Assembly: GCA_002633025.1 (NCBI GenBank)
Contig: NMRB01002418.1
Location: forward strand, 20,372-84,371
From: Notospermus geniculatus
Taxonomy: Eukaryota; Nemertea; Pilidiophora; Heteronemertea; Lineidae
DNA: 64,000 nucleotides
Direction of reading: 5' to 3'
The notes below the pieces were generated by a model that was not told where the DNA came from, did no database searches, and saw only the letters and a list, made by a program, of their open reading frames with translations. The position numbers and the translations under genes are program-made. Below are positions 11,401-24,100 of this stretch, in pieces (within the stretch, counting starts at the first letter, position 1; each line of letters starts with the position of its first letter).

Positions 11401-14400
11401 GAAATTTAGCATTGCGGTTCGTGTCAGCTTAGATATAGTTTGGCCCCCTTTTTGCCAAAAAATTGTCCTCAAATTTGAAAATCAAGTAGATAAAAACATT
11501 CAGAATGATCTAATTGATGAAATAAAAAAACTACCTCAGGCGGGACTTGAACCCGCAATCTTCGGCTCCGGAGACCGACGCCTTCTCCATTAGGCCACTG
11601 AGGCTCTACATACTCCCTGGCAGGTTTTTAAAAAGTCAATCACTCAGTTGTGTTCAGACTTGTTAATTGACTGAGTCAGCAAACCAGGTGTGACATTTAC
11701 ATTATATAACCTCCTTATGGGGAGATTATAGTGTTAGTTATAATTACCTTGACTTGCGGGTTCGTATGTACATCGATTTTTTATTGGTGTCTGGAGTGAT
11801 GAAAGTGAGTCAATTTTTTTGTAACGGGCCTATATTGTATCTGACTCAATGCATGCGTTGGTCCCAGATGATAAAGGATCCTGTTCAATTTTATTGTCTT
11901 TTCCCTTTTTACCACATGAGCACAATGAGGTCATAATACATTTTAGTGTATTAACCCTCCATTGTCTTTTCCGCCGTGAATTAGTAAACAAATTTGGAAA
12001 TGTCGAACCGTACCCCAACAAAAGTGGTCTGAAAGATCCCTGGTCTGGACTGGAGGTAGAAGCCAGGGAATTCTACTCCTTTTCAAATGAGGACCTTATT
12101 GTCAATAGGTGGCAGCACTGCACTAGCAGTCCTTAACAATATTCTGTTCAAAAAGAATTTGGCACTGGACCGTAACGTGAACAGTCTTCAATAAATTTTG
12201 GCAACACAGACTCATATCCATCCATGGTTCTCCATTATCAGCCTAAGTTAACCATTCACGAGCATTAACCCTTCAGCGACGTGTCAAATTAACCCTTTAT
12301 TGCTTAAAGGCCTGTGTTCACTTCCTCTGTTTTTATGCCGCATGTGTTAAAATGAAATAGGATTTTCTGTAGGGAATGGGTGTGTACCACACAGTTTTAC
12401 GTGACTGGTCGACTGAAAATGACCAATTCCCAGTGAAAATCGTAAAACAAGACTCAAGCGGGCCTAGGCCTACAAAGGTTTTCCCATTTTACGCAGTCGA
12501 GTAGAACCTGGCTCTGAGTCACTAACTGATGAAATGTTTGTTGTCCCCATGAGCCACCCTAACGATGTAGCATTGTGGACAGTTCTGAATGATGCTGCCT
12601 GTATCAAAAGAACACCTGGAACACCTGGTCATATGTTATGACTGAGCGTAAAATCAATAGACATAAGAAATAATCAATGATGGAAGATTAACCCTTTGTA
12701 TCTAATATCACGGTCATGTGCCAATGATGGGATTTGAACCTGAGACCTCTTGATCACAAGATTGTGACCCAAGCGCTACACCAATGTGGCTCTCCCTAGG
12801 GGCGGATCCATGATTTCGGAAAAGAGGGGGCGCACTGTACTAGAAACATTGAAATCTGTGGTGAATTTCAATGATTTGCTCCAAATTTCAGAATTTCACG
12901 GCGGAATTTGTTGGCGGAAAGTGTGTGTGTGTGGGGGGGGGCATGCGCTGGGTGTGCCCCCTGGATCCGCACCTGCTCACGAAAGAGACAGTTTACATTG
13001 GAACCTCTCTATTAAGGACACCAGTCCTTTGGGGTGACATATACACTGTCCTTAATTTAAAGGTGTCCTGATATAGGGAGGTTGAAATGAACAGATGGGA
13101 CCAATTTTGGACTGAGCTTTGGTGTCCTTAATAGAGAGGTGTCCTCCTGGCAGAGGTGTCCGCTAAGGGAGGTTCTTCAAGTGAATATTACTTTCTGATC
13201 TTTTTCCAGATTACACCGCCAAGTTATGGTGCATCGAAACCGGTTCCTGTCTCCTTCAATACAACGGACATTCCGGTTCTGTCAACTCCATACGGTTCCA
13301 CCCTTCGCAGGACCTCGTGTTGACGGCGTCAGGGGACCAGACGACACATATCTGGAGGGCGCAGATTAATCTGCCGGTACACATNNNNNNNNNNNNNNNN
13401 NNNNNNNNNNNNNNNNNNNNNNNNNNNNNNNNNNNNNNNNNNNNNNNNNNNNNNNNNNNNNNNNNNNNNNNNNNNNNNNNNNNNNNNNNNNNNNNNNNNN
13501 NNNNNNNNNNNNNNNNNNNNNNNNNNNNNNNNNNNNNNNNNNNNNNNNNNNNNNNNNNNNNNNNNNNNNNNNNNNNNNNNNNNNNNNNNNNNNNNNNNNN
13601 NNNNNNNNNNNNNNNNNNNNNNNNNNNNNNNNNNNNNNNNNNNNNNNNNNNNNNNNNNNNNNNNNNNNNNNNNNNNNNNNNNNNNNNNNNNNNNNNNNNN
13701 NNNNNNNNNNNNNNNNNNNNNNNNNNNNNNNNNNNNNNNNNNNNNNNNNNNNNNNNNNNNNNNNNNNNNNNNNNNNNNNNNNNNNTACTTCAAAGAATCA
13801 AGCCATAGTTTTCAGCACACACTGAAAAAACTGCAGGCAGGACCCTAATGTATTCAGATAGACCATTCTCAAATTCCCAGATCTGCGCACTTCCACGTTC
13901 CTCCGAAATTTCAACCATAACCTCGATCTGAAACCGGGTGACGTGACGCCATCCATTATTCAGCAATGGTCGAGTCTGACGCAACGTCGTCGACGTCACT
14001 GTCACGGGGCTGTCTGTGTCATGTCATTCAGCTTCAGACCAAGGTTATGGTTGAAATTTTGGCGGAAGTGCGCAGATCTTTCTTGTTTACGTCAATTTGA
14101 GAAGGGTCTATAGAGCACAGTACATGTATATTATTGTTGTTTTTCAGATGTTGGTGACCATGAAGTCACAGTCGTACGTTCTCCAGTCCTTGAGCTTCAC
14201 GGTCACACGGGGGTCATCATCGCGGCTGATTGGCTCGCTGGCGGCTCGCAGGTCATCAGTGCATCATGGGATAGGATGGCCAACCTTTACGATGTCGAAA
14301 CTGCTGAGGTCATCAATACATTGACAGGTGACTGATTACCAATATTTAGCTCAGTGAGGTCGCAAGTTGAGTCCGTCCCCGATCATTCCCTTTGCTTTAT

Positions 14401-15657
14401 TTGGCAGAGAGGGTGATTTCTCTTCAATGTCGTAGGTTTTCTCGATCTAGGGGCTCCGGTTTACAGCCAGTGGCGTTTCCGTACTTACCAGGGCCAGTAA
14501 TGCTATGGCTTCGGCCCTGACGGAAAAATCAAATACAGTGGAATTCTGGTAACACGAGCACCGATGGGACCTTGCTTAAGTGGTCGTGTTTGCGGGTTGG
14601 TCGCGTTACTGAGGTGGTCGCCGACCGGGAGTCCACTGAACAAATATAAAACGTTTGTCTTACTCCAGGTCATGATTCAGAACTGACTCACGTCTGCGCA
14701 CACCAAGCCCAGAAACTCGTGGTGACATCTTCGAAGGATACAACATTCAGGGTGTGGGACCTTCGGGATAAATCTATGCAGGTCAACGTTTTTCAAGGAC
14801 ATACTCAGTAAGTGACCTTGAAAGCCGGCAGCACACATTATCAATTAGAGCCAAGATTTGTACATGTACTTGGTGTTTCGCTCCGTGTAGGCTAAACCAC
14901 TTGAATTTTGAGGAGTCGCTTTAAAAACGTTCCAAAACGTTGATAGAATGTCGTCTGTGTGTACTGAACATATCATTTTTATCGCAGGCCTGTGACCAGT
15001 GCGGTATTTGCCGGTGTCGACATGATCGTATCAGGTAGCGATGACCGGACCGTTAAAGTGTGGGATCTCCGTAATATGCGATCGCCAAACACGACAATAC
15101 GAACCGATTCTGCTGTAAATCGATTGGCCATATCACAGTCAAGTATGACAATCGCCATTCCTCTTGATAACCGCCATGTTAGGCTTCACGATATCCATGG
15201 TGTCCGACTTGGGCGTCTTCCGAGAAATAATCGACAGGTAGGTCAGCGGTTCATGACGTTGAATCGGCAGCAATCCACATCTCACCATTTTCTGCAGAAC
15301 CAGCGGCGGGATCAGGATTTTGGAAAAGAGGGTGCCCTGTGCTAGGAACATTGAAATTTGCACCAAATTTTAGAATTTCATGGACAATTTTACAGATTTG
15401 GTGGCCAAAAGGGGAGGCCCCTGCAGGGTGTGCCCCCCTCTGGATCTGTGCCTGATAACCTGTATCTGGCGAGACCCTCGTCTTGGATGCAGGTCGTACG
15501 TCATACTCAAGGCCACTGTTTTCTTCTTTTTCAGGGTCACAGTCGCATGGTGTGTGCTGCCACCTGGTGTGATGATCATGCAATGTGCAATCTTTTCACG
15601 TGTGGGTTCGATCGGCGTGTGTTTGGTTGGAACGTCAATCCACAGTCGAAGGACTAA
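8437..15657 (+). CDS. WDR37: WD repeat-containing protein 37
   Basis: Exons: 8437-8606, 8733-8803, 9018-9131, 9584-9769, 13210-13384 (runs into the N gap), then 14148-14327, 14669-14807, 14988-15237 and 15535-15657 (TAA). Phases agree at every visible junction. In-frame ATGs at 8437 and 8479 are both possible; the second gives MPGDSS, closer to the vertebrate start, and TAA at 8413 closes the frame upstream. An N-terminal helix ([16 protein letters not shown]) and basic linker ([18 protein letters not shown]) precede WD40 blades such as [76 protein letters not shown] and [16 protein letters not shown]37 is a beta-propeller scaffold known to bind PACS1/PACS2 in ER and calcium homeostasis. By comparison with the ~494-residue human protein, roughly 30-40 residues are lost in the gap. 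Confidence 0.95.
10341..10554. mobile_element. TGTGACCCG foldback element, copy 1
   Basis: The ends read TGTGACCCG(A)CACAGCAAAATGAG inward from both sides, with an extended inverted repeat including GCGCACAGAAGAAGAC. Relatives lie at 32171-32545 (two units back to back), 41503-41707 and 42793-42984. They share the interior phrases 'ATGACACCAGGAGAG' and 'GACAATACTGAAA'. No coding capacity. Non-autonomous DNA transposon family of about 200 bp; superfamily not assigned. Confidence 0.7.
11532..11604 (-). tRNA. tRNA-Arg (CCG)
   Basis: On the minus strand this 73-base stretch folds as a complete cloverleaf. The acceptor GCCTCAG pairs with CTGAGGT, the A box reads TGGCCTAATGG, and the anticodon stem TCGGT/GCCGA frames the loop CTCCGGA, giving anticodon CCG. 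The T arm is GCGGGTTCAAGTCCCGC and the discriminator is A. A run of seven T on the sense strand directly downstream (A-run at 11524-11530) is a Pol III terminator. It is antisense within WDR37 intron 4. The intact arms and terminator argue for a working gene rather than a SINE head. Confidence 0.9.
12799..12975. mobile_element. GGGGCGGATCCA-ended element
   Basis: The left end GGGGCGGATCCATGATTTCGGAAAAGAGG and right end CCCCCTGGATCCGCACC are inverted. Similar sequences lie at 15303-15455 (WDR37 intron 8) and 46649-46930. A lone end is at about 25875. The G-rich interior just inside the right end (GTGTGTGGGGGGGG) is shared in type. No coding capacity. Confidence 0.6.
12993..13178. mobile_element. 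GGAACCTCTCTATTAAGGACACC element, copy 1
   Basis: A ~180 bp sequence ending in GGAACCTCTCTATTAAGGAC and its inverse, with internal repeats of 'GTCCTTAATAGAGAGGTGTCC'. It lies just before WDR37 exon 5. The same family occurs at 16358-16528 and 16526-16702 (adjacent copies) and 44621-44798. The complete copies begin CAGTGGAAC and end GTTCCACTG, which is typical of short non-autonomous DNA transposons. Confidence 0.7.
13385..13785. other. Assembly gap (401 N)
   Basis: An unbroken run of N removes the 3' part of WDR37 exon 5, and possibly a further exon, between the '[11 protein letters not shown]' blade and the 'VGDHEV' block of exon 6. Confidence 0.99.
13856..14112. mobile_element. Long-armed foldback element (TATAGACCATTCTCAAATT ends), copy 1
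   Basis: Two arms of about 100 bp face each other: the left runs CATTCTCAAATTCCCAGATCT through 'GCGCACTTCC', and the right is its complement ending TTGAGAAGGGTCTATA. A divergent copy lies at 34564-34805 and a better one at 35813-36058. Centres hold GACGTGACG and similar words. It sits in WDR37 intron 5, immediately beyond the N gap. This kind of structure commonly collapses assemblies, which may explain the gap. Confidence 0.65.
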
Positions 15658-17201
15658 ATTTCAAACAAGGGAGAGTTAAGGAGAGACGAACAATTCTGAA
15701 ACAGTCTTATAGATAGTGTCGGGAAGTAGTCACTCTTCACTAGCGACCACTTTTTTGGGAGTGGGTGGGAAAGAGCTTTTTTTCTGTGATAATTTAATCA
15801 GCTGGTATGCTGTCCCTCACGGAATTCAACTTTGGGAACGTCAGTTTGGGCAGATTGTTGTGACTGAGCGGGCAAGGGCAAAATGTACCAATATGGTGTG
15901 GTATTAACTTGTGGAAAGAGGGTGTGGCTCACCTCAACCAGAGTCCAAATCAGGACCAATATAGATAGCTTTAATTAGTGTAGTCCAGTAAACTGAACGG
16001 TGGTCAGTTTTCTAGGGGGGTGGGGGTCATCACATGTGCTTAGGTCACTGTACAGACTGCCACTGCTTCTGTATTGTGTTGTGTCCGTTCCCAAATCGAT
16101 CGACGTATGTTCACCTACAACGATGTTGTCAGCTCAGGCTTTTAAACAAGAACAAGTTAAGGCATATTTTTCTGTCTGTTCATTATGTCTGCATTTTGTT
16201 TCTCATTTTGGCTGATAGAGCAACATGTCTAGTTATCAATATTGTACCAGTATTCCAAGTGACCCTTATTTTTAAGTCAGTTTTGGTAAAATTCAACCCC
16301 ACATCAATGGACTAGGTCCAACAGTTTCATGGGGTGTTTGTAGATATTTTATTGATATACAGTGGAACATCTATAATGAGGACACCTCTGAGACTGACAA
16401 ATGCTGTCCTTAATTGAGAGGTGTCCTGATTACAGAGGTCAAAATGAATAGAAATGGTCAATTTGGGACTGAACTTTGGTGTCCTTAATAGAGAGGTGTC
16501 CTGGAAGAGGTGGGAGATTCCACTGTACGGTGGAGCTTCTCTATTGAGGACACCTTTGGGCTGCCAGTTGCTGTCCTTAATTGAGAGGTGTCCTCAATGC
16601 AGAGGTTAAAATGACCAGAAGGGACCATTTGGGGACTAAGTCAACTGTCCTTCATAGCAAGGTGTCCTACAGGCAGTGGTGTCCGTTAAGGGAGGTTCTA
16701 TTGGGCAGGCTAAAGCCTGCTGCACATGAATGCAATTTTGTCTCCGACGTTGCCTCCATAGGAGCTTTTTGTCTCAGCATCCTGTCACCACACACCGTGC
16801 GTCAACCGACGAAGACGGTTGCAAATTAGCATCCTGTAGATGCGGCGTGACATCATTCAAACATGTTTGATCTGTGTTGGAGGCAAAAAATCCGTCTCCG
16901 CATCTGCCTCCGGCGACCGCACGCGATGACATTTGTACATATGTAGGAGGCAAAAATCTCCATAGTTGGAGGCAAAATCGCACTCGTGTGTGACCCGCTT
17001 TGGTTCATCTGAATGGTAGTAGGTTTTAGATTGGGAAGACCACGGTTTCATCATCCAGTTTACAAGTAGATACACCTTCTGCACTCGGCCTCATTGTGAT
17101 GTTGTATTGTGTTCATGTTTGTTATTGCGTTTGTTCCTAAAATTAACGACCTATAGGGTCCGACACCTGTTCATGTGCCAATTCAAAGATTATCAAATAA
17201 A
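15658..17201 (+). other. WDR37 3' untranslated region (inferred)
   Basis: After the TAA at 15655-15657 the first plus-strand AATAAA I find is at 17196-17201. If used, the 3' UTR is 1.5 kb. It would contain two adjacent copies of the GGAACCTCTCTATTAAGG element (16358-16702) and a foldback at about 16712-16992 with GAATGCAATTTTG arms. ORFs here have no family resemblance. An earlier, non-canonical poly(A) site cannot be excluded. Confidence 0.5.
17196..17201 (+). terminator. Candidate poly(A) signal of WDR37
   Basis: AATAAA on the plus strand within 'TCAAATAAAATCATTTATTAC', downstream of WDR37 and before the convergent TTC21B gene. Confidence 0.5.
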
Positions 17202-18113
17202 ATCATTTATTACATGAATAGAGTTGTGCCGTTATTGGTGTTTTATGACAGAGGTATGGCCCCTATGACATCCTTCAGTTTCTACCTTGCCTCAAATCCA
17301 TGTCAACGCAAGGCTCCCAAAAGTATATACATGTTGCTGCCTGTTGTACAACCGTCGACTTTGCCCTCTTCCTACTGGTTCCCGATTAGAAATCTACATC
17401 TTGGGACCCCAAATAAGTCAGAAAAATATGCTTTGTGAAGCAAAATCAGGGGTGTAGCTAACAGGTGGGGGGCAAATGCCCCTCCAGAGCAAAAAGGGAC
17501 AAAGCAAATTTTTCCTCTAAAAGGTCATTTTCCCTCTTCAAGCCAAGTTATTGTGGTGTCAGATGTGGGGAAGAGGATGTAGATTTTCATTTTTTTCTGG
17601 GGGACCACCTCCGACTTCGCCCTTCAGACTCGATCAATTTTGCTCCCCTAGGCCATAAAAGCTAGCTACACCCCTGGAAATAAATGTAGAAACAATGCAA
17701 GACTCCCAATATAGATGAATTTATGTTTATCTCACTAATCATTGGCACTACAAACAGATCTTGAACAAGCTAACACTGGAGTATGAATAAAATAAATTCA
17801 GACTTCCTGTGCAGCATACAAAGATCTTGTACAATGGACAGACCCTTGTTAAACTTCTTTGATGATATCAACTGGTTACAAAACAAACACGAATACACAT
17901 GTGATGCATTTATTCACAAGTACAAAATGGACGGTTTGTAGGGTATACATGTAATCTCCAGTTATTTTGATTAAACTAGGAGCTATAAAATGGACAGAAC
18001 AAGATGGATGATCTCAGAATTGTTTAGAAGGTACACTGTTTCAGAACTTGATTACGAATAGCAGACGTAATTTCTGACAAAAATGTAAACAAGTCGGTAT
18101 TGTTCCGGAGGGA
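17202..18113. other. Tail-to-tail spacer between WDR37 and TTC21B
   Basis: This holds the hAT-like element at 17447-17676 and the TTC21B 3' UTR. A minus-strand AATAAA (TTTATT on plus) lies at 17909-17914, 200 bases after the TTC21B stop, and is a plausible poly(A) signal. No gene seen. Confidence 0.5.
17447..17676. mobile_element. CAGGGGCGTAGCTAGC-ended element (hAT-like), copy 1
   Basis: The left end CAGGGGTGTAGCTA and right end TAGCTACACCCCTG are inverted. A second copy at 52256-52517 has the fuller ends CAGGGGCGTAGCTAGC and GCTAGCTACGCCCCTG. The interiors match over most of their length ('CCAGAGCAAAAAGGGACAAA', 'TTATTGTGGTGTCAGAT'). CAGGGG...CCCCTG ends are common in hAT-derived non-autonomous elements, so the superfamily is an inference. 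Confidence 0.65.
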
Positions 18114-21100
18114 CTAAACTCTCAAACTCTGCCTTGCTTTATCCAAGATGTCTTTCCTGATCTTTGGATAGTTTGGATGAGTTGCTAGGACGTTGTGGCA
18201 GATGTCGATAGCATCGACGAGACGTCTCGCCTTCAGGTAGTTAAAGCCGAGCTTATAACCTGTGAAAGAGAAGAGAAGAGAAATCATCGTTTAGAGGAAG
18301 GACAGGCCAAGTTCAAATCATGTAGGCCAACATGCGATGTGCATATAGATCACATTCAATGTCCACCTACCTATGACTGGATTATTCTTATTGCCGTATT
18401 TCCACGCCAGCTCGTAATTCTGTGCGGCATCTTTGTAGGATTGTTCCTTCTCCATTATGAAGCCCATGTACTCGTACGCTTTACAACATGACTGAAAAAG
18501 AGATGACTGGGTTCAGTTTTGTCTGCTCAAAGTCCGTGACCTTATTAGGAATTGACAAATCAAATGGCATTGAGGAAAGGGGAGCCACGATGGTGTAGGC
18601 CTAGTGGTTCGGGTCCCGGGTTTGAATCCTGGCCGTGAGACTTTGGGCAAGTCTCTTTGCCTTGCTGGCCTTTTTCCACCCAGATGTATAAATGGGTACC
18701 GGTCGGAAATTCTCGACTGTAGCGCTGAATGAGCAGCTCATCTGAGTTCTACTGAAAGGTTTCAGGATAGACTGGGGTTAAAGTGTAAAGTCGGATGATA
18801 ACCTCTACTATTGTTGATATCAGACTGTAAATCCAAACTTTGACTTTTGGAAATTGGCAAAATTTGCAATATACATGTAGCTTTTCACACCTTGTTATGT
18901 TGAAGACATCTCTTCAATAAATCTGTCGCCATGTCGTACTTTCCTGCTTGGATGTAAATATCGGCCAATAGGAGCCAACTTTTCTCCAAATCCTCCGCAT
19001 CTTCCATATTCCACGTATTCTTGGCGACTCGTTTGAGCTGGTTCCTGGCGCGCGGCGTCTGCTTCAATACCATGTATGCTGCTGCCATTCCATAGAGGGC
19101 GCCCACGTGATCGCGCTGGAAAAAAAAGTTTACCCTCTATCTGCAAGAATTCAGTTTCCGAATTTGCTGGTGCCAGGACTGACAAGAGAGATGTTTTCAT
19201 CAAACTTCCCCAAGAAGTAAACGGTAACCAAGGTAACAGTAGACGTAAGGTCAAGGTCACGAGAATAAACACGAACCTCCTGTGACGCTATCTCCATGAA
19301 GGCGGAGATTGCCTTCTCCACGTTTGGCTTGTTCTTGGTCGCCACGAGGGCCATGTTTTCGAGGAGCTTGGGACGGATATCACCCGCGCGATGTTTTAGT
19401 TCCTTCAACAGCTTATCTGCCGTCCTTATTGCTAGATGTTCACTGTCGGCTTTCTCGGCGGCAGCTCTGAAAACAAGATTAAGAAAAAATACATCAAGCA
19501 ATGCAGCCTGTGGTTTAAAAAATTAAAGCCCCTCTGTATTGAATTTTAGGTTTTTTTTTGAAGTGTCAGGAGAATGCAGGTAGAGGTCTCATACCCTCGT
19601 GAAGGTTCCCAAAATGCTTGCCTGATACGTACTTCAAAGAATCAAGGCCTAGTTTTCAGCACACATCGAAAAAACTGCAGGCAGAGCTCTAATTTATTCA
19701 GATAGAGTATAGTACATTTTACACCACACTAATGTCGGTGAATTGAATAGAGTGTGGCTTTCACTATTGAGTCATGAAGCCTGATTTGTATTACATGCAG
19801 CAGTTCGTCAGGGTTCCAATTGTACGCTAGGCCGCAACAATGCCTGGTGGATTTCGATGACGTTCATGGACCCAATAGAGCCTCAAATGATTATTCTTAT
19901 GAGAAATTCTAGATGGTTAACGTTTGAACGATTACTAAACCAGGTAACCTTAGCATGTTTGAAAGAAACTTTGAACAATATCATAAAAGAAAACATTATG
20001 TTACCGGTAATTAAATGCAACTAAGGATTTTCAATCCGGCAAATAATTCAGCAGCCAACTTTGCAACTTGCAGCAGCACTGGCAAGCAGTCATTCACACT
20101 TACTCCTTGCTCAGGAAAGGTCTGTGGAAAGGTCATGAAAGGTCAAGGTCACTGAACGACAAGGTCATGGAAACAATTAGCATCAGGTGCGAGAAAAAGA
20201 AAATCCTAACTCAGCTGGGCAGAAGCAAACATCCTGACCCAGGCCTATCCTTGTTCATTCTACCAAGCCGTCCCCTCCCCCCAGTCTCAATGAAGGGAGG
20301 CCTACATCAATGTTTGCTCACCGTCAACCCATTCACCACCAAAACTTACCCGGCGTCAAGCTCTGTCGCCTCAAACACCTCCCCACCCACGGTCTCGTTA
20401 TCCGGGTTCAGACAGATCTCAATCATGCCGTACATGGCCCGGTGTCCCCATTCCGAATCTTTCCTGGCCTTGTTGAAATACTTCAGGGCGACGTTAGGAT
20501 TCCCGATGTGCCATTCATACAACCCCTTGCTGTAATTAAAACCTGGCTCCATGGCGGCTTTTGAAGATGCATTCTCGGCTAATTCCAGGAATCGTGGGAC
20601 TTCTTCGAGTTTACCAGCCCGTCGCATCAGGTCGACCAATCGGGACAAAGCCTCGTAGTGATCAGGTCGGCGTTCTAGAAGCTGTTGGAAGTGATACGTC
20701 GCCTGGTCGTACTCGTTTTTACGAAACATGAGATCGGCCATCATCACTGTCGCAGCGTCGTTTTCCTCGTCATTCTTCAGTAAGGTTGAACACTGATGCT
20801 GGCAGGCATCAAGGTCTTCAATCGTCAGGTACAACTGAGCCAACTGTAACATAACTTTGCTGTCATTGTCAACAGATGTTAGGGCCTCCTTGTAACATTT
20901 TATCGCCTTCTCGTAGTCGCGCTGGTTTGTGGCATACTCGGCCATCTGGCAACATATACTGGAAGGAAAAAAATTCGTAAAATTGAGCTTCATTTTTATG
21001 AATACGGCCTGCCTTACACCAGTTGTCAGAGTGAAGCAGTTGAAACATCACTGACTGTCACTGCTAAGGTTGCAGGTTCGCATACCACTGGTTGGATTAG

Positions 21101-24100
21101 TTCAGGCCTGAGGTGACGGGGAGGGAACTTTCCTTCTCAGCAGGCTCTGGTTTCCTCCTGCATTATGTTAACATCATTCATACTAATAGACGACATCACT
21201 CCAAAAGAGTGCAGCACCTGAGAGGTCCAACGTCATGACGTCCCGCACGTCATTTCATGATGTGTTGACATGAGACGAAAAAAATCAAATTGTTTCATGA
21301 TCGTTGAAACTACTGGGTTTTTTTTCGGGTCACGTCATGGCATTCAGAAATGACGTGCGGGACGTCATGACGCTGGACCCGTCAGGTGCTGCACTCTTTT
21401 AGAGTGATAGAGTCTATTACCGGTATCTTAATTGACAGACAGCTCTCAAGTCAACAAACCTTGCTGCAAACTTGCGTTGTGTCGGCACCGCATCAGGCTG
21501 TTCCAACTGAACTCTCTTCAAAACCCGCGCTTGCATGTCCCGGGCCTTGTTCAGCGACTGGATAGCCTCATCAGTCCGTTCCTGTCGTTTATAAACCTTG
21601 GAGAGAAGCACCAGGTACCTGGCTTCATCCTGCATGGTCTGAAGGTCAGTCACTGTGGAACAGAAAGAAAACCTGGCAATGAGGTCATTTTATCGAAATT
21701 AGGCAACTGTCGCAAGCGATCATCATTGGTCATCAGTTTACTCAACTATTTTCATACCTGTCCACTACTATTGTCAACCTACAGGGACGTACATTTCAGC
21801 TATTGTGCTGTAAAGGACATTACGGTAACTCTTTCCTCGGTTGTGACAAGCACCTACTTTTGCTGAAGCTACCAGAAGTGTAAGCACTTTACACTTCTGG
21901 TAGCTCGACTTGAAAGTGCCAGCCTGAAGAAGACCCTGGTTGGGGTCGAAAATTTGCTAAGATTCTGGAAACTGACTTCCTGTTTATCATGCTTTTGCTG
22001 GAGCATGTCAAAATTGTGTACTACAGTCATCACTGACTTGCTGACTAAGTCCTGAAATGCATTTCTACATCTAAAACTTCTCAACTATTTGACATACTGC
22101 TTGTTTACGTACTCTACATTTGGCAGCTCTTCAGAAATTTGTAAATAAAGTATTTACAAAGTCCGCACGGGAGTACAAGGTAAACTTAAGCAGGAAGATA
22201 TTGCGACAGTTTTGTAAATGACAGTTTCTAACGATCGTCTCTGTTTTTTTAGGATCATTTAGAAAGTGACGCTATCTTACCTGACGCTGTCATAACAAGA
22301 AGCAAAGAGGAAAAATTATTCAAAAATAAGCCAACTGCTTGGCTTATCTGTGATATTAACTGCTACCGGTACACACACTGTGTTGGTTAACGGAGGGTTA
22401 AATTGTCCAGCTGTAAACTGGTCAGAATAAGCCAGGCGTGTTCTGACTGTAAATATTTGTGAGAAGTATGTAACAAAGAGAAAATTCTGTGAAGAGGGCC
22501 GACGCTACGCTGGGTGTGAACTCTTCCACGTAATAAAGCCAACGCCGTGCTGGGTGTGACCTTGGAGTCTCTCTGGAAAGGTCGAGATATACTGACCTTG
22601 ACCTTCATGCTCCATGGCCTGTTTCAGGACCTTCTCAGCCTTGTCATACTGTCGCAGTTTTAAGAGCAACTCGGCCAAATCATGTCTGGAACAACGGAAA
22701 GAATTCAGTAACCAAGGTTACCAGATTACAAAAGAGGCAAATTTTGAGCATTGGTCCCATGATTTTTAGGAACAACATCTTTTTCCAAGTAATCCTACCT
22801 ATTTTCTAGTCACCGGTTCCAATTTCCTTAGAACTGCTCTCCTTACCTCAAATGCTGTTGATTCGCCGACTTCAGGGCAGCTTCATAGTAATTGATAGCT
22901 TTGCCGTAATTGTGTGTCTTGACTAATGCCTGGCCGATCTTACTGGCCAGGGAGCTGTCTTTTGGATTCTTCTTCAGGGCTGACTCATAGATTTCGATGG
23001 CTTTCTCTGGCTGTGAAAGTAACACAGAAACATGTGGAGTAGCAGTTTGCAAATGGTAAGACTACTAAACTGAGGTTATGCTGGCCCAAAACTCAAAGGG
23101 CCTGAGTTCGAAACCATCAGGGTCTTGATTTTCAAGTGTTTCCATGGACAAGACACTTAACTCAGGAAATCAATGTATTTCATGAATCCAACCAAAGCTC
23201 ACCTCTTGTATGTTCATATAAGCGTCTCCTAGCAACAAGTAGGTATGAGGACTCGGTTGCTTGTCGACAAGCTCTCTGTAACAGCCGGCATACAAGCGTT
23301 TATCTTTGCGATAATTCAAATAAATATCGGCCATTTTTTCCCGCGCTTGGATGAAATACGGCCGCCCTGGCTTGACACTTCTGAGAGTATTCAGTGCACT
23401 CTCCGAGTCACCGCGATTTAGGGAAAGTTCTGCGTTGGCGATGATGATTCGGTTTTCCTCGGTCGTGCCGCTGAACTCATTAATGGCGTCCTGCATCACT
23501 TTGGCTGCCTCGTGCTGAAAATATGACGAAACTCTTCTGAGGGACACAGCTATTAAGCTTGCTGATGACGTCATCACGGAATAATCCGCCATCTTGGCGG
23601 TCAAATTGACGTCAAATGACGTCGTCGACCCATGTGTTGCACTATGTCGTCGGCGCACATGGAATGTGTGTGACTTCAACCATGACGTGATCTACACGTG
23701 GGGCACTTTGTCATCGACATCAGCATGGTGGAGTGCTGGCCAAAAGTGACGTCATAATGAGCCACTGCACAAGCTCTTACTGATGCTGATTGTCTGATCC
23801 CTTCTTTCATTCCCCGGGTCCACACTGACAACCGCCCACAGATTTTTATGGCTAAAAGTTGAATATGGGACTCTGTCGACCTCAGATTTGGCTAAATGTT
23901 GAATCTTACCTGTGCATTCTGTACTCTATAGGCCTCAGCCAACTCTAAGAACACAGAGACTCTGTCGTTCATACTAATGGTGGGAATCTTGCTGCTGGAT
24001 TTCTTGATGTTCATAGAACGTCCTGAAACAGATCGACGTCTTGTTACCCAGGCCTTGTCTTTTAAGGCAAGCTAAAAAGTGCATGCGCCTCGCAAACAAC

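Noticed and set aside
12720-12795. A second tRNA gene
   Set aside because: It has a B box (GGTTCAAATCC) and a partial A box on the minus strand, but the anticodon arm does not fold properly; better read as an old SINE head.
13317-13808. ORFs of 150-160 residues across the N run
   Set aside because: They consist almost entirely of unknown bases; only the first ~23 codons on plus are WDR37 exon 5.
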